This document shows, piece by piece, positions 1 through 11,194 of a stretch of 64,000 nucleotides of DNA. The notes beneath the pieces were generated by a model that was not told the DNA's origin, ran no database searches, and saw nothing but the letters and a program-made list of their open reading frames with translations. Source of the stretch: Gnetum montanum (Eukaryota; Streptophyta; Gnetopsida; Gnetales; Gnetaceae); assembly GCA_015680685.1 (NCBI GenBank), contig MNCI01008071.1:20810-84809 (forward strand). The letters are read 5' to 3'. The position numbers were made by a program, and so were the translations under genes. Within the stretch, counting starts at the first letter, position 1; each line of letters begins with the position of its first letter.

Positions 1-400
1 CTTGCCCATTGCTTTGAGGATAGTAAGGAGAGGAAAACGAGTGTTTGATCCCCAAACTATCACAACACGTTTTTGTTTCGGCACTGCTGAATTGCGGCCC
101 GTTTTCAGTGATAATTGTCAAAGGGGTGCCAAAGCGGGTTACAATGTTTTCTAGGATAAAGTTGCACACGTGTTTAGAAGTCGTTTTTCGAAGGGGAGTT
201 GCTTCTACCCACTTCGTGAAATATTCAGTAGCGGTTATGATGAAACTGTGCCCTGCAGAAGATGAGGGTGTTATCGGGCCGATAAGGTCCAATCCCCATT
301 TCTGAAAAGGCCATGTTATTTGTGCTGTGTGCAACTCGTTTGGCGGTACATGTATTAAGTTACTATGTTTTTGACAAATGTTACATGATGACAAGGTACT
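1..400 (-). pseudogene. Integrase fragment of Tat-1 (zinc finger and catalytic core start)
   Basis: The minus strand is open from about 420 to the left edge and reads as a gypsy integrase. Near 370-385 is the CNICQKH half of the HHCC zinc finger, followed by VPPNELHT and the core start WPFQKWGLDLIGPI with the first catalytic Asp, then EYFTKWVEA. The second catalytic position reads ITENGPQF where the family has Asp-Asn-Gly: Asp has become Glu. SPYYPQSNGQ at the very edge comes just before the catalytic Glu, which is outside the window. Integrase inserts element cDNA into the genome; with this substitution and the lost upstream pol, this copy is probably inactive. The right-hand limit (about 385-420) is a deletion junction with the antisense gene. 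Confidence 0.85.
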
Positions 401-409
401 ATGTTTCTT

Positions 410-2495
410 TGTTAGACGAGCTTCCACAATCGCACTTCACCTTTGCCTTCTTCATCGGTTATCTCCTCTATTTTGCCGAGTTCCTTGTGGTGCATGCGAA
501 CAACAAGTTTGTCCTACGGGATCGAGGTCAACTATCCCGCCCATGGTTCAAACATTTGTTTTCGACAATGAGATTGCAGGATGCCCCTGAAGGTATAGAT
601 GAGTCTGTGTCTGTTACTACAGGGGGATCATCTGGCGGTTCCATCCATACGCGGGACAGTCTGGGGGTGGAGCTAGCGGATGTACCTTTAACCGCCAGAC
701 GGGCAGAGCGGGTTATTAAAGAGACCATTGGGAAAGCCAAGTCGAAATTGAAAAGACCTGAACTCACCAAGGAGGAAGTTGCCGATATAAGCCAGCCACG
801 CGTGAAGCGGATACACTTCAAGATACCTGGTAAGCGAAGGTCATCCGCTTGTTATTGCATTTCATTCCTTTATAACCCCTGCTTCAATTGCTTATGTGTC
901 GTTATTGTTTTCGATTTGATGAAGTGAGGAAGCAGGCCTTAGAAACCATCAGAGAGGAGGAGGATACGCGTACCGAGAAAAACAATGAGGAAAGCCCGGA
1001 GAAGAGCCAAGGCGGGGGAACGGAGCTATTAACAGAGAGGACTACTGACCCTGAACCTTTAGATGACCCGGACGCTATCAACCAAATGTTCAGTAGCTTC
1101 CTCAAGGGTGACTTGGATTTGGGCGATCCCCTAGAAGGTGACAAGGATCAGGGTATGTCTTCGCTTTTAGTTGGTTTTTATTATATTAATTGTGGCTCCT
1201 ACTCTTTTATTTATTTATTTTCGTGTTTTTGGCTTAGAGGAAGGCAGCGGTACCAGGACGGTACGGTTGGACGTTCCCATGAAGACGGTTCCCCCTGAGG
1301 GGACCGCTGAGGTTAGTTCTTCCCGTACCCGTCAGCCGCTTATTTGGTTAGAGATGCCAAATAAGTCGGATTTTGTGGATGGGACCGCGGAAGAAGTCGT
1401 TGAACATCTCCAGGAAGTCCATCCTGATATAGGTATGAATCATTTAAAGATTAGGAGCTTCGTGTCTTACGTGTACCGTTTTAATGTTCGTGTTCTCTAC
1501 GTGGGTAGGTGCTAAACTAAGATGGGATCCCTCTGAGGGCATTAGTATGGAAAGCCTAACTACACTCTCCCCAGAAGTAGAACAGGTGCCAAGGCCTGTT
1601 TATGAAGGGGTTGCAGAAAGCCTTGCACACAATGCCAAGTCGTTGTGGACTTGTAGGTGTTTTTTTGAACAGTTGTGGCTACAAGTACAGGCAAAGGAAA
1701 ATGAAATCTCTGTTGTAACAGAGGAGCATGACGATTTAAAGGCTCGATACAAGTTTGCTGCTGCTAGACTAAGTGGAGATCGTTCTTGGAGAACCTCGGA
1801 GATTATGTACACCAGGTATTGGAACCTTCTAAACCGTCATGCGTCACTGACTCGGAGAATGGCGGAATGCAAAGCTCAAATTGATCTCTTGAACCTTAAG
1901 TGTCAAGATTGGAAGGCTTTTGCTTCCAAGGTTCGTAAGTGGGGTCAGGATGAGAAGAACCATAAACATCAGTACAAGAAGTCACTAAAAGAGGTATCTA
2001 GTGAAAAGCGGCAACTAGAGATGTTTGTGGAGGGTTTGGGTTTGCATTCCGCCTTCGATACCTTTGTCCAAAACACAATTGTGGAAATGGAATCGCCTAA
2101 GAGGGTCATCACAACTGCTTCTGGGGAGGTGTCGGTAGGTGAATTTCCTCTGAAACGTCCTACCTGGTCAGTGGTTGACAAAGGTAAGGCTTTGACAAAC
2201 GTTGACTTAGGCCTGGACGGCACAGATTGGGCTAGCGTTCCAGAGGAAGAAATCCTTCGTCGGCTGGAGTTTGGCTTAGGGGGATCCCCTATGGTAAACA
2301 TTTTATTTTTATGAAGTTAATTTATTAGATAATATTTAAAATATTTAGCATTTGCTTATTTTTGTGTTGGTTGTTTGTTTTTGGTGTTCTCAGCATGAGG
2401 GTGGCGATGATACTCATGAGGCTGGCCCTAGTGGAGTAGGGGCCCCTGACACTGGTGGTTCTAAAGGAGACGATCCTCCTGTCACGGACGCTTAG
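410..2495 (+). pseudogene. Antisense spliced gene of Tat-1, 5'-truncated, five 3' exons
   Basis: Five exons with GT-AG introns join in one frame: about 410-829, 925-1152, 1238-1432, 1509-2293 and 2394-2495 (stop TAG). The intron phases are 1, 1, 1 and 0 and all match. The first exon holds FAFFIGYLLYFAEFLVV, matching the Tat-2 copy (YAFYIGCLRRFIEFLVV at about 40585-40640). The middle exons are acidic. The fourth is long and helix-rich, with many Lys/Glu/Gln, and is probably a coiled coil. The last exon is an acidic, Gly-rich tail ending VTDA. The 5' half present in Tat-2 has been lost with RT/RNase H. The function is unknown. Upstream exons in Tat-2 look distantly like plant mobile domain or plant transposon proteins (weak). 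No internal stop lies in the five exons, so the reading frame has been kept better than the gag beside it. Confidence 0.72.
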
Positions 2496-2742
2496 TGTTT
2501 TTGTAGTTTTTTTTAGCGGTTTTTTTGCTAATTTAAATTGATACGAGTATTGTAACTGGAAAATGTTGAAGAAAACAGGCACTATTTGTACAACATTGCA
2601 TGAATAAATATTTTTCTGTTGGTTTTTAAGTTGTTTGCACACACGACATGATACTAAAGTATTTTTGGGTTCACTTTTCTGTTTAAAAGCAATGCATAGA
2701 AGTAATGATAAACGATATGTAAACAGGAGAATAAGATTTGCA
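2496..2742. other. 3' flank of the antisense gene, no gene
   Basis: T-rich sequence following the TAG at 2493, with AATAAATA at about 2602-2609 that could serve as a plant poly(A) signal for the antisense gene. Nothing else is seen. Confidence 0.4.
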
Positions 2743-3058
2743 CTAGTTTAAGGCCATTTCAGGCCCCAATGCGTAGTTTAAGGCCGTTTTGGGCCCCAGT
2801 GCGGACGAGTAATATGTCATGGTGGATATTTCGTAGTTGACTGACCATTTTTGATCGTGGCTAGTTTTATGTCATCGCGGACATGATAGTTTAACGTCTT
2901 TCTGGACAAGGAGTGTTGTAAAATTTTTTTTTGTTGGCATTTTTTATTATTATTTCTTTTTGTTTTTGGGTTTTATCGTAGTTTAGTGTCATTTTGGACG
3001 AGTTATAGTTTAACGTCGTTTCGGACTATTCGTAGTTTAACGTCGTTCCGGATGTTGT
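2743..3058. repeat. Hairpin-unit array of Tat-1 between antisense gene and protease module
   Basis: About seven spaced copies of the unit (A)GTTTA-N-stem-loop-stem. Visible stems: GGCC/GGCC at about 2751 and 2781, ATGTC/GACAT at about 2868-2884, and GTC/GAC pairs at about 2896, 2987, 3013 and 3039. The loops are mostly 6 bases. The same kind of array lies at the same place (between antisense gene and protease tail) in Tat-2 and Tat-3. Confidence 0.75.
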
Positions 3059-3064
3059 AACATT

Positions 3065-4666
3065 TCATTTTAGTTGTTTCTTGATTTTCTTCATTTTCTT
3101 ATCAAGGAGTGTATCGACTGGTATGATTTTGTATTCTCTGTCTCCTTCGCTGATCACGTTGAATGGCAATTCAGTCCAGGACACATCCGTTAGAATGTTT
3201 TCGGTATCGATACCTTTAGGTGCTTCGATGTCGGTTGTCGTTTCCGTGTTGGTTTTTTCATGAGGTGACGCGTGTATAGTGTTAAACGCAGGTATTTCAG
3301 CTTCAAGCTCTTGTCCCGTATTCGAAGGTTCACTACCCACCAGTTGTGTTTTGTTTGAGTCCTTTTGACCAGGCTTTTCGAGTTCAACCTCGGAGCCTTG
3401 GTCCTCGTCTGTGTGTGATGAAATGAGGGGAGAGGCTGCTTCCCCATGTATGAAGATTTCACCACCCTCATAGGGTAGGCGAATCTCCTAATGTATATTG
3501 GAGGACACAGCTCTCAATTGGGCCAACCAGGGTCTTCCTAATATTAGGTTGAATCCTGGCATTTCATTGACGATGAGGAAGTCAACGGATGTGGGGAACT
3601 GGTCTCCCGCTACGAAGTCTAGAGTTATCGTGCCTTTGACTAATACGCGCGACCCGTTGAAGGACTTTAAGCATGTGGTTGTCGTAGGTTTGATTAGGTC
3701 GGTGAGCCCCAGTTGTTCAATGATAGGATATGGTACAACGTTGGTAGCTGCCCCATCATCTACATGTACCCTATGTATTTTGAATTGGTTTACATGTATA
3801 GTTATGAACATAGGGATTGTTGTTGTCTTGCCTGTCTTCTTATCTACTTTGATGTTCTCATCATGGAAGCTCAAGGGCTTAGGAACGGCACCATGAGATG
3901 GATACATTACATCATGAATGGCCGGTTCGCTCGGAGGCAAGTTCTCGCTAACTGGGATTGACGTGAGCATGCGTACTAGAGCTTCCCGATGAGTCTGGGA
4001 CGTTAGTACCAAGTCATACAAGCTTAATGAGGTGTTTTTCTGTTTTAGGGCTTGAGTAACTTGTGTCAGGGCTGTTGCAAAATCTCTACTGTCAGGGATG
4101 TTTTTATTAGCAGTGATTGGGTCCATTGGACCCAATAGTTTTATTTTGCGTTTTGTTGGTTTGTCATTATTGTTAGGACCTGCCGTTTTATATGGTTCTT
4201 GTGTTTTGGATGACTCACCGTTGCTGTCCGTGTTCAGTCGACCGTTGGATGATGACATGGGCATAGAGTTAAGTGGAGTTGGTTTGGGTGGCCCCATGGC
4301 TAGCCATTGGCATTCCTTCTCCATGCACTCACGTGTAAGCATGTCTGCTAGGCGTTCTAGTGTGTTACGCAGAGGTGGAATTGGCCTCGGAGCCTGGGAT
4401 TGCCCTGGGACCTTTACTACGTATGGAGCCGGACGGGGTTGCAGGTGGACGGTGGGATATGATTGGGCAGGAATCTGTCCAGGTATCCTGATGACATACG
4501 AGGTTGGTCTTGGTGGAGGTTGGACCTCCGTCGTTGCAATGGCGGGTGGTACTCGGACTACGAAAGGGGTAGGCCGAGCGTGAGGGGTTGGTGTATCCAC
4601 GGGATTGACCGAAGGGATGTGCACCACATATGATTTTTGGCACATCGTGATGTTGGGGGTGGGCAC
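3065..4666 (-). pseudogene. Gag C-terminal linker and retropepsin-like protease of Tat-1
   Basis: The minus-strand frame 4666-3488 carries a Pro-rich linker with repeated FVV(R/K)VP motifs, then a DUF-like segment (LSLYDLVLTSQTHREALVRM), then an aspartic protease: VDDGAATNVVPYPII with the active-site Asp at about 3765, hydrophobic middle strands, and FNLILGRPWL near the end. This protease would process the gag-pol polyprotein. The frame stops at TAG 3488-3490 where Tat-3 and Tat-4 have Gln (HQEI), a CAG to TAG change. A conserved acidic tail follows to 3065, ending in a Lys-rich stretch. There is no RT downstream; the hairpin array follows instead. Confidence 0.85.
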
Positions 4667-4696
4667 GGTCGAGGGCAGTCGGACTACGTATGGCCA

Positions 4697-7180
4697 CTAC
4701 GGGGCGTGGGATGGTTGAGATGTAGGTACAGACGCGGCGGGAGAAATCTGAACCACGAACGGCTTGCCAAGTGTTTCCTGCTTATTTTCAGGGTAGATGG
4801 TGTTGATGCGGGGTGTGTCGGAATCATCGTCACAATAGATTACGTCAATTACGTACGCTACCTCTTTAGTATTCAGGGGATCTCTATACACCCCCATGGT
4901 TTGATTTTGCGGTTGGACGGGGTTAGCCTCGTCAAAAGTAATTTTTCCATCATCAATCATCTGCTAGATATCCTGTTTTAGGGTGAAGCAGTAATCCGTT
5001 CCGTGCCCGTTGCGTTGATGGTAGTCGTAGAAGCGATCCATCCTAAATCCTTTGGGCACGGGTGGCTTATCCGGCGTTGCTAGGCTCAGGTTCTGTATGA
5101 GTTGGCAGAATCGTTCGTGCCTTTGGATGGCTGCAGGGGATAATTTCTTATGTTGCATCAACCCAGCCTTTAAGAGTTGGTCAAAGAGCTGGGACGGTTT
5201 CATCAGTAAAGGCGTGTACTAAGAGGGTTCCTTCCTCTCGAAATTATGTGCACGGTTCGTTGGGTTCTGTGATGATGACTCTGGGGTTGTTGTGGGAGTG
5301 GGCTGATAGTAGTTAGTGGTGGTTGCGGGCGGTCTTTGTTGATGTGTGGTGTTCATTTGCTGGGTTCCCGCTATTGCTGCTATAGTTGTCTTGGCCTTCT
5401 CTTTATCCTTTTTAGTATGTTGATTTTTGAAGGCCAAGTATGCCGGGTCATGGCTGTTTTGAGCTGCTTCCTCTACGTTTCTGATCTGTAAAAATGCCTG
5501 ATTCACATCACGTGCGTTGAGGTAATAAAGTTTGGACTTAAAGAAATCATTGACAGCCCCCTTCAGAATTGTAAGCAAATAGGTTGGAGAGATTGGTTCG
5601 TGCAGCTCGTTGACAGCTGCACTCCATCTCTGAATAAACTTCTACGCAGGTTCAAGTGGTGCTTGCTTGATCTACATGAGGCTGTCTAGCGTGGCCTCGG
5701 GTTTCAAGTTGTACTTGAACCGGGTCACAAACTGGCGTAAACGATCGTCCAAAGAGAAAATAGAGTTCCTAGGCAGGGCCCGGTACCAGTCGAGTGCTCT
5801 CCCTACGAGAGACATGGGAAATACTCGGAGGATGGAGTGGGGCCAAGCCTGGAGTAGCACGCATTCTAGCCAGAATGTTATAAGGTCCGCGTTGGGATTG
5901 GTCTCCCCATTGTACTTGGTTAATGTGGGGAAGGGAACACCTTTAGGTAAGGTTAGAGGTGGGACCAAAGAGCTGATAGGGTCATCGTTGTAGAAATCCA
6001 CTACCTTTAACTCTCCCTCAGTGGCCGTTTTGGGACATTTTACCTCTTCAGTAAGCTCTTGCATTATCTTTTTGGCATCCGCCCAGTCTTGGATGCTCGG
6101 TGATGCGACGGCTTGGGGTTGCGGTATACTGTACAAGCTATATTGTTACGTGTTAGGCTGAAGGGCTGATAGCTGCGCGGGTTCTTGTGGAAAGGTTGCG
6201 GTGGGCGGCGCTACAGGTGGCACGTGATAGGAAAAGGGTTGTTGTTGGTGTTGCTGTAGCTGGGGTTGTGCTTGGGGAACATTGATTGGTGGAGCTGTGT
6301 CGGGTGGTGTATGGGGATGGGGGACCTAGTGCAGCGGTGTTCCTCTTGCCGACCATTGCCTCGCCGCGTTATGGGCGAGGACTCCCTGTTGGGTCACGGC
6401 TGTTTGGGGAACTGTATGTGCTTCGACATGTGGTATGAAGTGGGCGGATGTGGATGCTGGAATCATGTGTGGAATCCCTATCACCCTTAGTGGGAGTGTT
6501 GCCCCCAGGTTATCGAAAGGTGGCGGCACTTGTGAGGATGGGCCTGTCACGGCTGTGGGGATGAGCGCGAGTGGGAAGGTGTTGGGTTGGTGATCACTCG
6601 GAAGAGGGACGTGGACTAGTGCTGTTGTTTCCTATGGTGGTTGTTGAGCCTGGACAAATCTAAGGTGTTGCAAGGGCATGAGTTACCCTATGCCAGGATG
6701 GAAGATGGGGTTGACCTGTGCTTGAGGGCTTAAGGTATGGTACGACTCTCCTTGCTCGGATTGAGCGGCGAATCCATCCTCATCCTCTGGTTGGGGCTCC
6801 AGTGCGAGTTGGTCCAACGAATTGTTCCTTTGAAGGAGGAGTTGCATGATGAGTTCCGAATATTGTTCAGGAACGGGAATTACGTCGTACGGGGAAGGGA
6901 TGAACTCTCGTCCCCCCCTGTAATACAGCTCAAACTGCCTCTTCACCTCTAATTCAACTTGATCAATAGCTAGGTCAACTTGTATCTTAATACAGATAAA
7001 TTTGTATTGGTCCTAGGTGATAATGTTGGAGGCTGGATCTCTCCCCTGTAACCTTAGAGACCGGTGGGGCCCCATTGTGGGTTGCACTCCCGGGTGTTGT
7101 GGTACAAGCTGTTGGACGGCAGTGAGGTTGATGGTGGCGGTGGTGTGAGCGGGGACAGCAGTGTTGTTAACAGGGTTCAT
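4697..7180 (-). pseudogene. Gag polyprotein of Tat-1, interrupted by stops
   Basis: The start is placed at ATG 7180 (MNPVNN...) because the downstream DQYKFICIK matches EQYNYICVK near the start of Tat-4 gag. A Gln-to-TAG stop lies just before it. Then come KRQFELYYRGGREFIPSPYD, a Pro/Gln-rich region, the retrotransposon gag core (LTKYNGETNPNADLITF, GRALDWYRALPRNSI, FKYNLKPEATLDSLM at 5672-6136), a Lys/Gln-rich linker, and a nucleocapsid-like knuckle FYDYHQRNGHGTDYCF at about 5010-5040 in the CXXH-H-C style of Tat gags with one Cys lost. In-frame stops at about 5665, 5645 and 4972 fall mostly where relatives have Gln. It forms the virus-like particle and packages RNA. Confidence 0.8.
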
Positions 7181-7947
7181 GATGCTATGTCACGGATAGG
7201 AGTAAGTCTGGAAAGGCGGAGTTGCTCTGTAATGTGGCGTGCAGTGTATACGCTTCAAAGGGCAGCGTATGGTATCAGCGTATACAGCGTATACAACGTG
7301 TGCAGTGTATACAACGTATATGGGCAGCGTAGATGCTGGAAAGCGTATAAGGCGCAGGATGGATCAGCGTAAAGTGGGACGGCGTAAAATAAGAGCATAA
7401 GACAGGGAGCAGCGTATAGCATAAAAGAGGTGATTAGCGTAACACAAGGATGTAAGATAAGTTGCAGCGTAAAGGACCACTTAGCGTAAAACTCGTGTTT
7501 ACTGTAAAACAGACGAACGTGACAAACTTAGCATAAAGACAAGCTCAGTGTAAAACAGGCTAGAGCGTAAAAAAGAAGATAGTGCAAAATAGGCGAGCGT
7601 ACAATGGGTTGCAGCGTAAACAATTTGCAGTGTAAAATTCACAGCGTAAATAGTTCACAGTATAAAACGGGCTCAGCGTAAAGGCCGACTTCGGCGTAAA
7701 GACAGGCGCATAAAACAGGTTGCAGTGTTAACAGTAGAGCGTAAAATAGATGAACGTATAACAAAGATGTAGGAGAGCAGGTTTTTAAGAACGTAAACGC
7801 TGTGCAGCGTATATGCTGGACAATTGCGGGTTGGGTTTTTGAACCGGATAGTGTAAACGCTGGGAAAGTTGGGGCAACGTACCATTAGCGGCGTAGACGC
7901 TTAACAGCGTATACGCTGGGAGTTGCAGGTAAGGGTTTTAAGGAGGT
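7181..7947 (-). repeat. Leader of Tat-1 with degenerate AGCGTAAA repeats
   Basis: Non-coding leader between primer site and gag start. On the plus strand the word AGCGTAAA or AGCGTATA recurs every 15-30 bases from about 7240 to 7920, with variants (AGTGTAAAA, AGCATAAAG). The words match the LTR palindrome core GCGTATACGC in half-length form. No gene. Confidence 0.7.
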
Positions 7948-7963
7948 CCTCCTTCTAGCACCA
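7948..7963 (-). other. Primer-binding-site motif of Tat-1
   Basis: Read on the minus strand: TGGTGCTAGAAGGAGG, five bases (GAACT) from the CA end of the LTR. TGG start, position and conservation in Tat-3 (48145-48160, identical) and Tat-4 (56292-56307, one base different) mark it as the primer site. The tRNA was not identified. Confidence 0.75.
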
Positions 7964-7968
7964 AGTTC

Positions 7969-9041
7969 TGTACCGCCTGAAATCGTCGGTCTCTGGCTGG
8001 AAGGGAAAACAGAGGCCATGGGATCGCGGGACGGGTACAGAAGACCATACCTTCACCTGAGGGCAAGCTAGAATGCAACAGAGGCAGAGTACCTTGGGTG
8101 GTCTGCACGTGGATCAGACAAGAATTTCCCCACGCGTATGCAAAATGCTAATACACTAGGTTATGCGTAAACGGCGTGCAGGTGTAAACAGCAAAAACAA
8201 CGTAAAACGTAAACGGATGCAAACGAAGCGTGAGCGTAAACAGACGTAAACGATGCGTGGGCCAAATTGACGTAAAACTGTAAAAGAACTTGCAACAAAT
8301 GTAAATAGTATAGAGTCAAAGTATAGTGCATCGGTCTAACGCAGTTATGAGTGGACACAAGGCGGACAAAAAGCCCCGGCGTATGCAGGAATGACTCGGC
8401 TGGTTCACAAGGCAGGTGGAGCGTAGAGACTGTGTGTGTAGCGTACAGGGCGTAACAGGGTTTCAGCTCTTGTGTGCAACATAAAGGTTCTCTGGTATGC
8501 TCCGGGATTTTTCCAACCATCCGGATGAAGTGGAAAAATGGGGGTTTTATACAGGTTGTTACGCTAGACTCGGGATGGGAGACACGTGGCGCGTTGACCG
8601 GGTGCATACACTTTACAAATATACAAAATGTTACAACTGCTGGGTGTATACACTGCATCAGGTCAGCGTATACGCTGGGCGTATACGCTGATGGATGCTA
8701 GGCGTACACGCCGGGCGTATATGCTGAAGGATGTCCACTTGCTTCAATCCTTGCTCTTCGGTGTTATCTTCATGCTATCATTGGAGATCTTGTCGTCGAG
8801 CGTGTGCATCTGCAGTACCTGGGCATGTACACTGGAGAGCCAAGCATATACGCTGGAGTGCCAGGCGTATACGCTAGGCGTATACGCAGGAATGCTGGGC
8901 GTATACGCTGGGGTGTGTACGCTGGCACCATGTACTTAGCAAAAACTAAGTGTTGCGATCATGCAGCCGGCGTCGTCCATGAGTTCCAGGGTCCTGTTTG
9001 GTGTCAGACAAGTACTAAGCTCTGAATTTTGTGGTGTTTCA
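7969..9041 (-). repeat. 5' LTR of Tat-1 (1073 bp)
   Basis: Plus-strand boundaries TGTACCGCC...GTGGTGTTTCA, i.e. TGAAACACCAC...GGCGGTACA on the element strand, matching the LTR ends of Tat-4 and Tat-5. Near the left end is GAAATCGTCGG, shared by these LTRs. It is rich in the palindromic word GCGTATACGC (about 8660-8920). Short frames inside are chance readings of the palindromes. Confidence 0.88.
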
Positions 9042-9706
9042 GATGGGAGGTTAGGATGAAATACAAATGGTTTTATGTGTAGGTGATGAGTAGGCTATGT
9101 GACTTCTTTTAAATGGATGTGAAGGCTTTAACTTTTTTCTTATGCTTTGAGAAACAAATACTTTATCATTACTTTAAATAGTCATAAATTTATGAATGGT
9201 GATATAAAAATAAAATTAATATTCCTTTTATTGAAGAATGTATCAACATTTTTATAATTAAATATTTTAAAGTAGGTATTCTACTTAAATGATTTGGACA
9301 TGTGAACTTCTAAGAAGAACTTTGGCCCAACATGAAATAACATGAAATATTATCCTTTAAAATACTTGTAAAGATGACTACAAATAACTTCATTTCTACT
9401 TTTTCAAAATACAAGAAATACAATAATAAAAATAATTCTGTTCAATTCTAATTTCAATATGTAACTATATAACCTTTTGCCAACTAAATTTTGCTAAAAC
9501 AATGGTAAGATAGTGATGAAGAACTGTGTAGCCTGTCTAATGTGAAATTTCAAGTTTAAAGTTGGGATGATCATTCCAATTCAGAACTCAAATCTATGTG
9601 CCAAAGTAAACTATCCCTCATCTCATAATTAGGTGTATGTCATTAACTTCATTAGCTCTTCAATTTGATGTTCTCGAGCTTGTCTATCTTAAATGTAATC
9701 CAAGTC
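9042..9706. other. AT-rich DNA, no gene seen
   Basis: AT-rich sequence between Tat-1 and Copia-1. No coding frame, RNA gene or repeat could be supported. It is presumably continuous with the sequence from 14685 before Copia-1 inserted. Confidence 0.6.
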
Positions 9707-9711
9707 ACATT
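9707..9711. repeat. Target site duplication of Copia-1, left copy
   Basis: ACATT directly before the TG of the 5' LTR; repeated at 14680-14684. Confidence 0.85.
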
Positions 9712-9915
9712 TGATAGAATTGAGCAAAAACCAATGCTACCCTCTCAACTGATTTGTAGTTAGTGATTGATTAATATTTTGCTGATTTCAAGGAATCAGT
9801 TGATTTGGAGAGATTTTCTCCTTGATTTTCTCTATGTATTCTCTATATATACCTTCACTTGTAAAAAAAAAGTAATCAAGTCAAAAAGATTTCCCTTTCT
9901 TTTCAAATTTTGTCA
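9712..9915 (+). repeat. 5' LTR of Copia-1 (204 bp)
   Basis: TGATAGAATTGAGC...TTTTGTCA. It contains CTATATATACC (about 9843-9853), a TATA-like box also found in the 3' LTR (CTCTATATATACC). It is short for a plant LTR, as in several copia lineages. Confidence 0.88.
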
Positions 9916-9928
9916 CGGTATTAGAGCC
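9916..9928 (+). other. Degenerate primer-binding site of Copia-1
   Basis: CGGTATTAGAGCC directly after the LTR resembles TGGTATCAGAGC, the initiator-Met tRNA site of copia elements, with changes at two or three bases. Confidence 0.75.
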
Positions 9929-10078
9929 TTAGGTTTTGAATCCTAGGAATATTTTTTTCATTCAGCCTTCATTGTCATATTTATTCTCCCACTACAACCT
10001 TCATTTCCATTTCCAATTGGGTAATTCATCCCTTATTGGTATAATCCACTTCTTCTCCATGTTTTTCTCTTTTCCAAA

Positions 10079-11190
10079 ATGTCCAAAGAATCCAAGATCA
10101 TTGTCTACTTGGTGGAAACCTCTACCATCGTGCAACCAGAAGTCCTTTAGTAGATTAATACAACCTATCAACTCAATAGAAAAAACTACTTGAAGTGGTC
10201 CCAATTCGTGCGAACAATTCTAAAAGGCAAAGGAAAATTGGATCACATCTTTGGTATGAGACCAAAAGAGGACGATCCCATGTTTGTAAAATGGGATGAG
10301 GAGGATTCGATGATCATGACATGGTTCTGGAATTTGATGTCACCCGAAATAAGTGACACATGCATGTTTCTTCCCATAGCTCAAGATATCTAGGAAGCCA
10401 TGAGACAAACTTACTCCAAAGTGAAGGATGCTACCCAAATTTATGGGTTAAAGATCAAGACAACTGCCATCAAACAAGAAAATTGGACTGTAACAAAGTA
10501 TGCCAACCTTTTGAAGGGACTTTGGCAAGAGATGGACCACTACCATATTATTCAAATGAAATGTAGTGAGGATTCTAAGATTCTAAAAAAATTCATAGAA
10601 AAAGATCGAACCTATGATTTTTTTGGTGGATCTTAACAATGAGTTTGATCATGTTCAAGTTCAAGTCCTTGGAAAAGATGACCTCCCCCTTATTAATGAG
10701 GTAATTTCTATTATATTGGCTAAAGAGAGTAGGTGTAATGTTATGTTAGTATCAAAACCATTTGATGCCTTAGCAATGCTAACTAATGGAGGAATTTTTG
10801 GGCCAAGAAGGGAGTAGAAAAATGGAGAGAATGGGAAAGGAGAATTCAAACTTGGTGGTTGTGAACCTCGTGAAAACAAGGATAACATGTGGTGTACTTT
10901 CTACAAGAAACCAAGGCATATGAGGGAGATGTACTTCAAGCTTCATGGAAAGCCACCAAGCAAGGAATGGGGAAATAAGGGTGGAAGGCAAAACATTCAA
11001 GGTCAAGAAAACCAAGCCTCATCTTCATATGAAGAAGAGAAAGCTCTAGAAGAAAGGAAGTTTGACAAAGAAGAAATAGAGAAATTGAAGAATCTTCTAG
11101 CCACTCAGGAAAAATTTTCAAGTATTTATTCATTGGTACATTCAAGTGAGCTTCCAATTTATCATTGTTTAAGTGCCTTCAATTAGTATT
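10079..11190 (+). pseudogene. Gag of Copia-1
   Basis: Likely start ATG 10079 (MSKESK). The motif NRKNYLKWSQFVRTIL and the following KGKLDHIFG are typical of the copia gag (UBN2-like) domain, followed by WTVTKYANLLKGLWQEMDHY and NEFDHVQVQVLGKDDLP. The zinc knuckle at about 10890-10950 (CTFYKKPRHMREMYFKLHGKP region) has lost two of its cysteines (C-F, H, Y). Several in-frame stops (about 10150, 10392) and at least one frame change at about 10620 break it. Gag forms the particle core. Confidence 0.82.
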
Positions 11191-11194
11191 TTAA

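Larger units (their letters stand above)
1..9041 (-). mobile_element. Tat-1: Ty3/gypsy (Tat-type) LTR retrotransposon, 5' LTR to integrase, 3' end outside window
   Basis: Read on the minus strand the order is 5' LTR (7969-9041), a 5-base spacer, a primer-site motif, leader, gag (from 7180), protease, a hairpin array, an oppositely oriented spliced gene, and integrase running off the left edge. RT and both RNases H are absent between protease and integrase, so the copy is non-autonomous. The Tat assignment rests on shared gag-protease, primer site and antisense gene with Tat-2, which has the dual RNase H typical of that clade. The base after the LTR is 9042 (GATGG); the matching target duplication would lie left of the window. 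Confidence 0.85.

Noticed and set aside
528-821. Minus-strand frame within the Tat-1 antisense gene
   Set aside because: Shadow of the plus-strand exon, which has homology to Tat-2 and fitting splice phases.
3498-4583. Plus-strand frames opposite the Tat-1 protease and linker
   Set aside because: The minus strand carries the protease active site and conserved linker motifs; the plus frames are shadows.
8474-9025. Several overlapping plus-strand frames
   Set aside because: They are readings of the palindromic LTR repeats (VYAGVYA-like runs).
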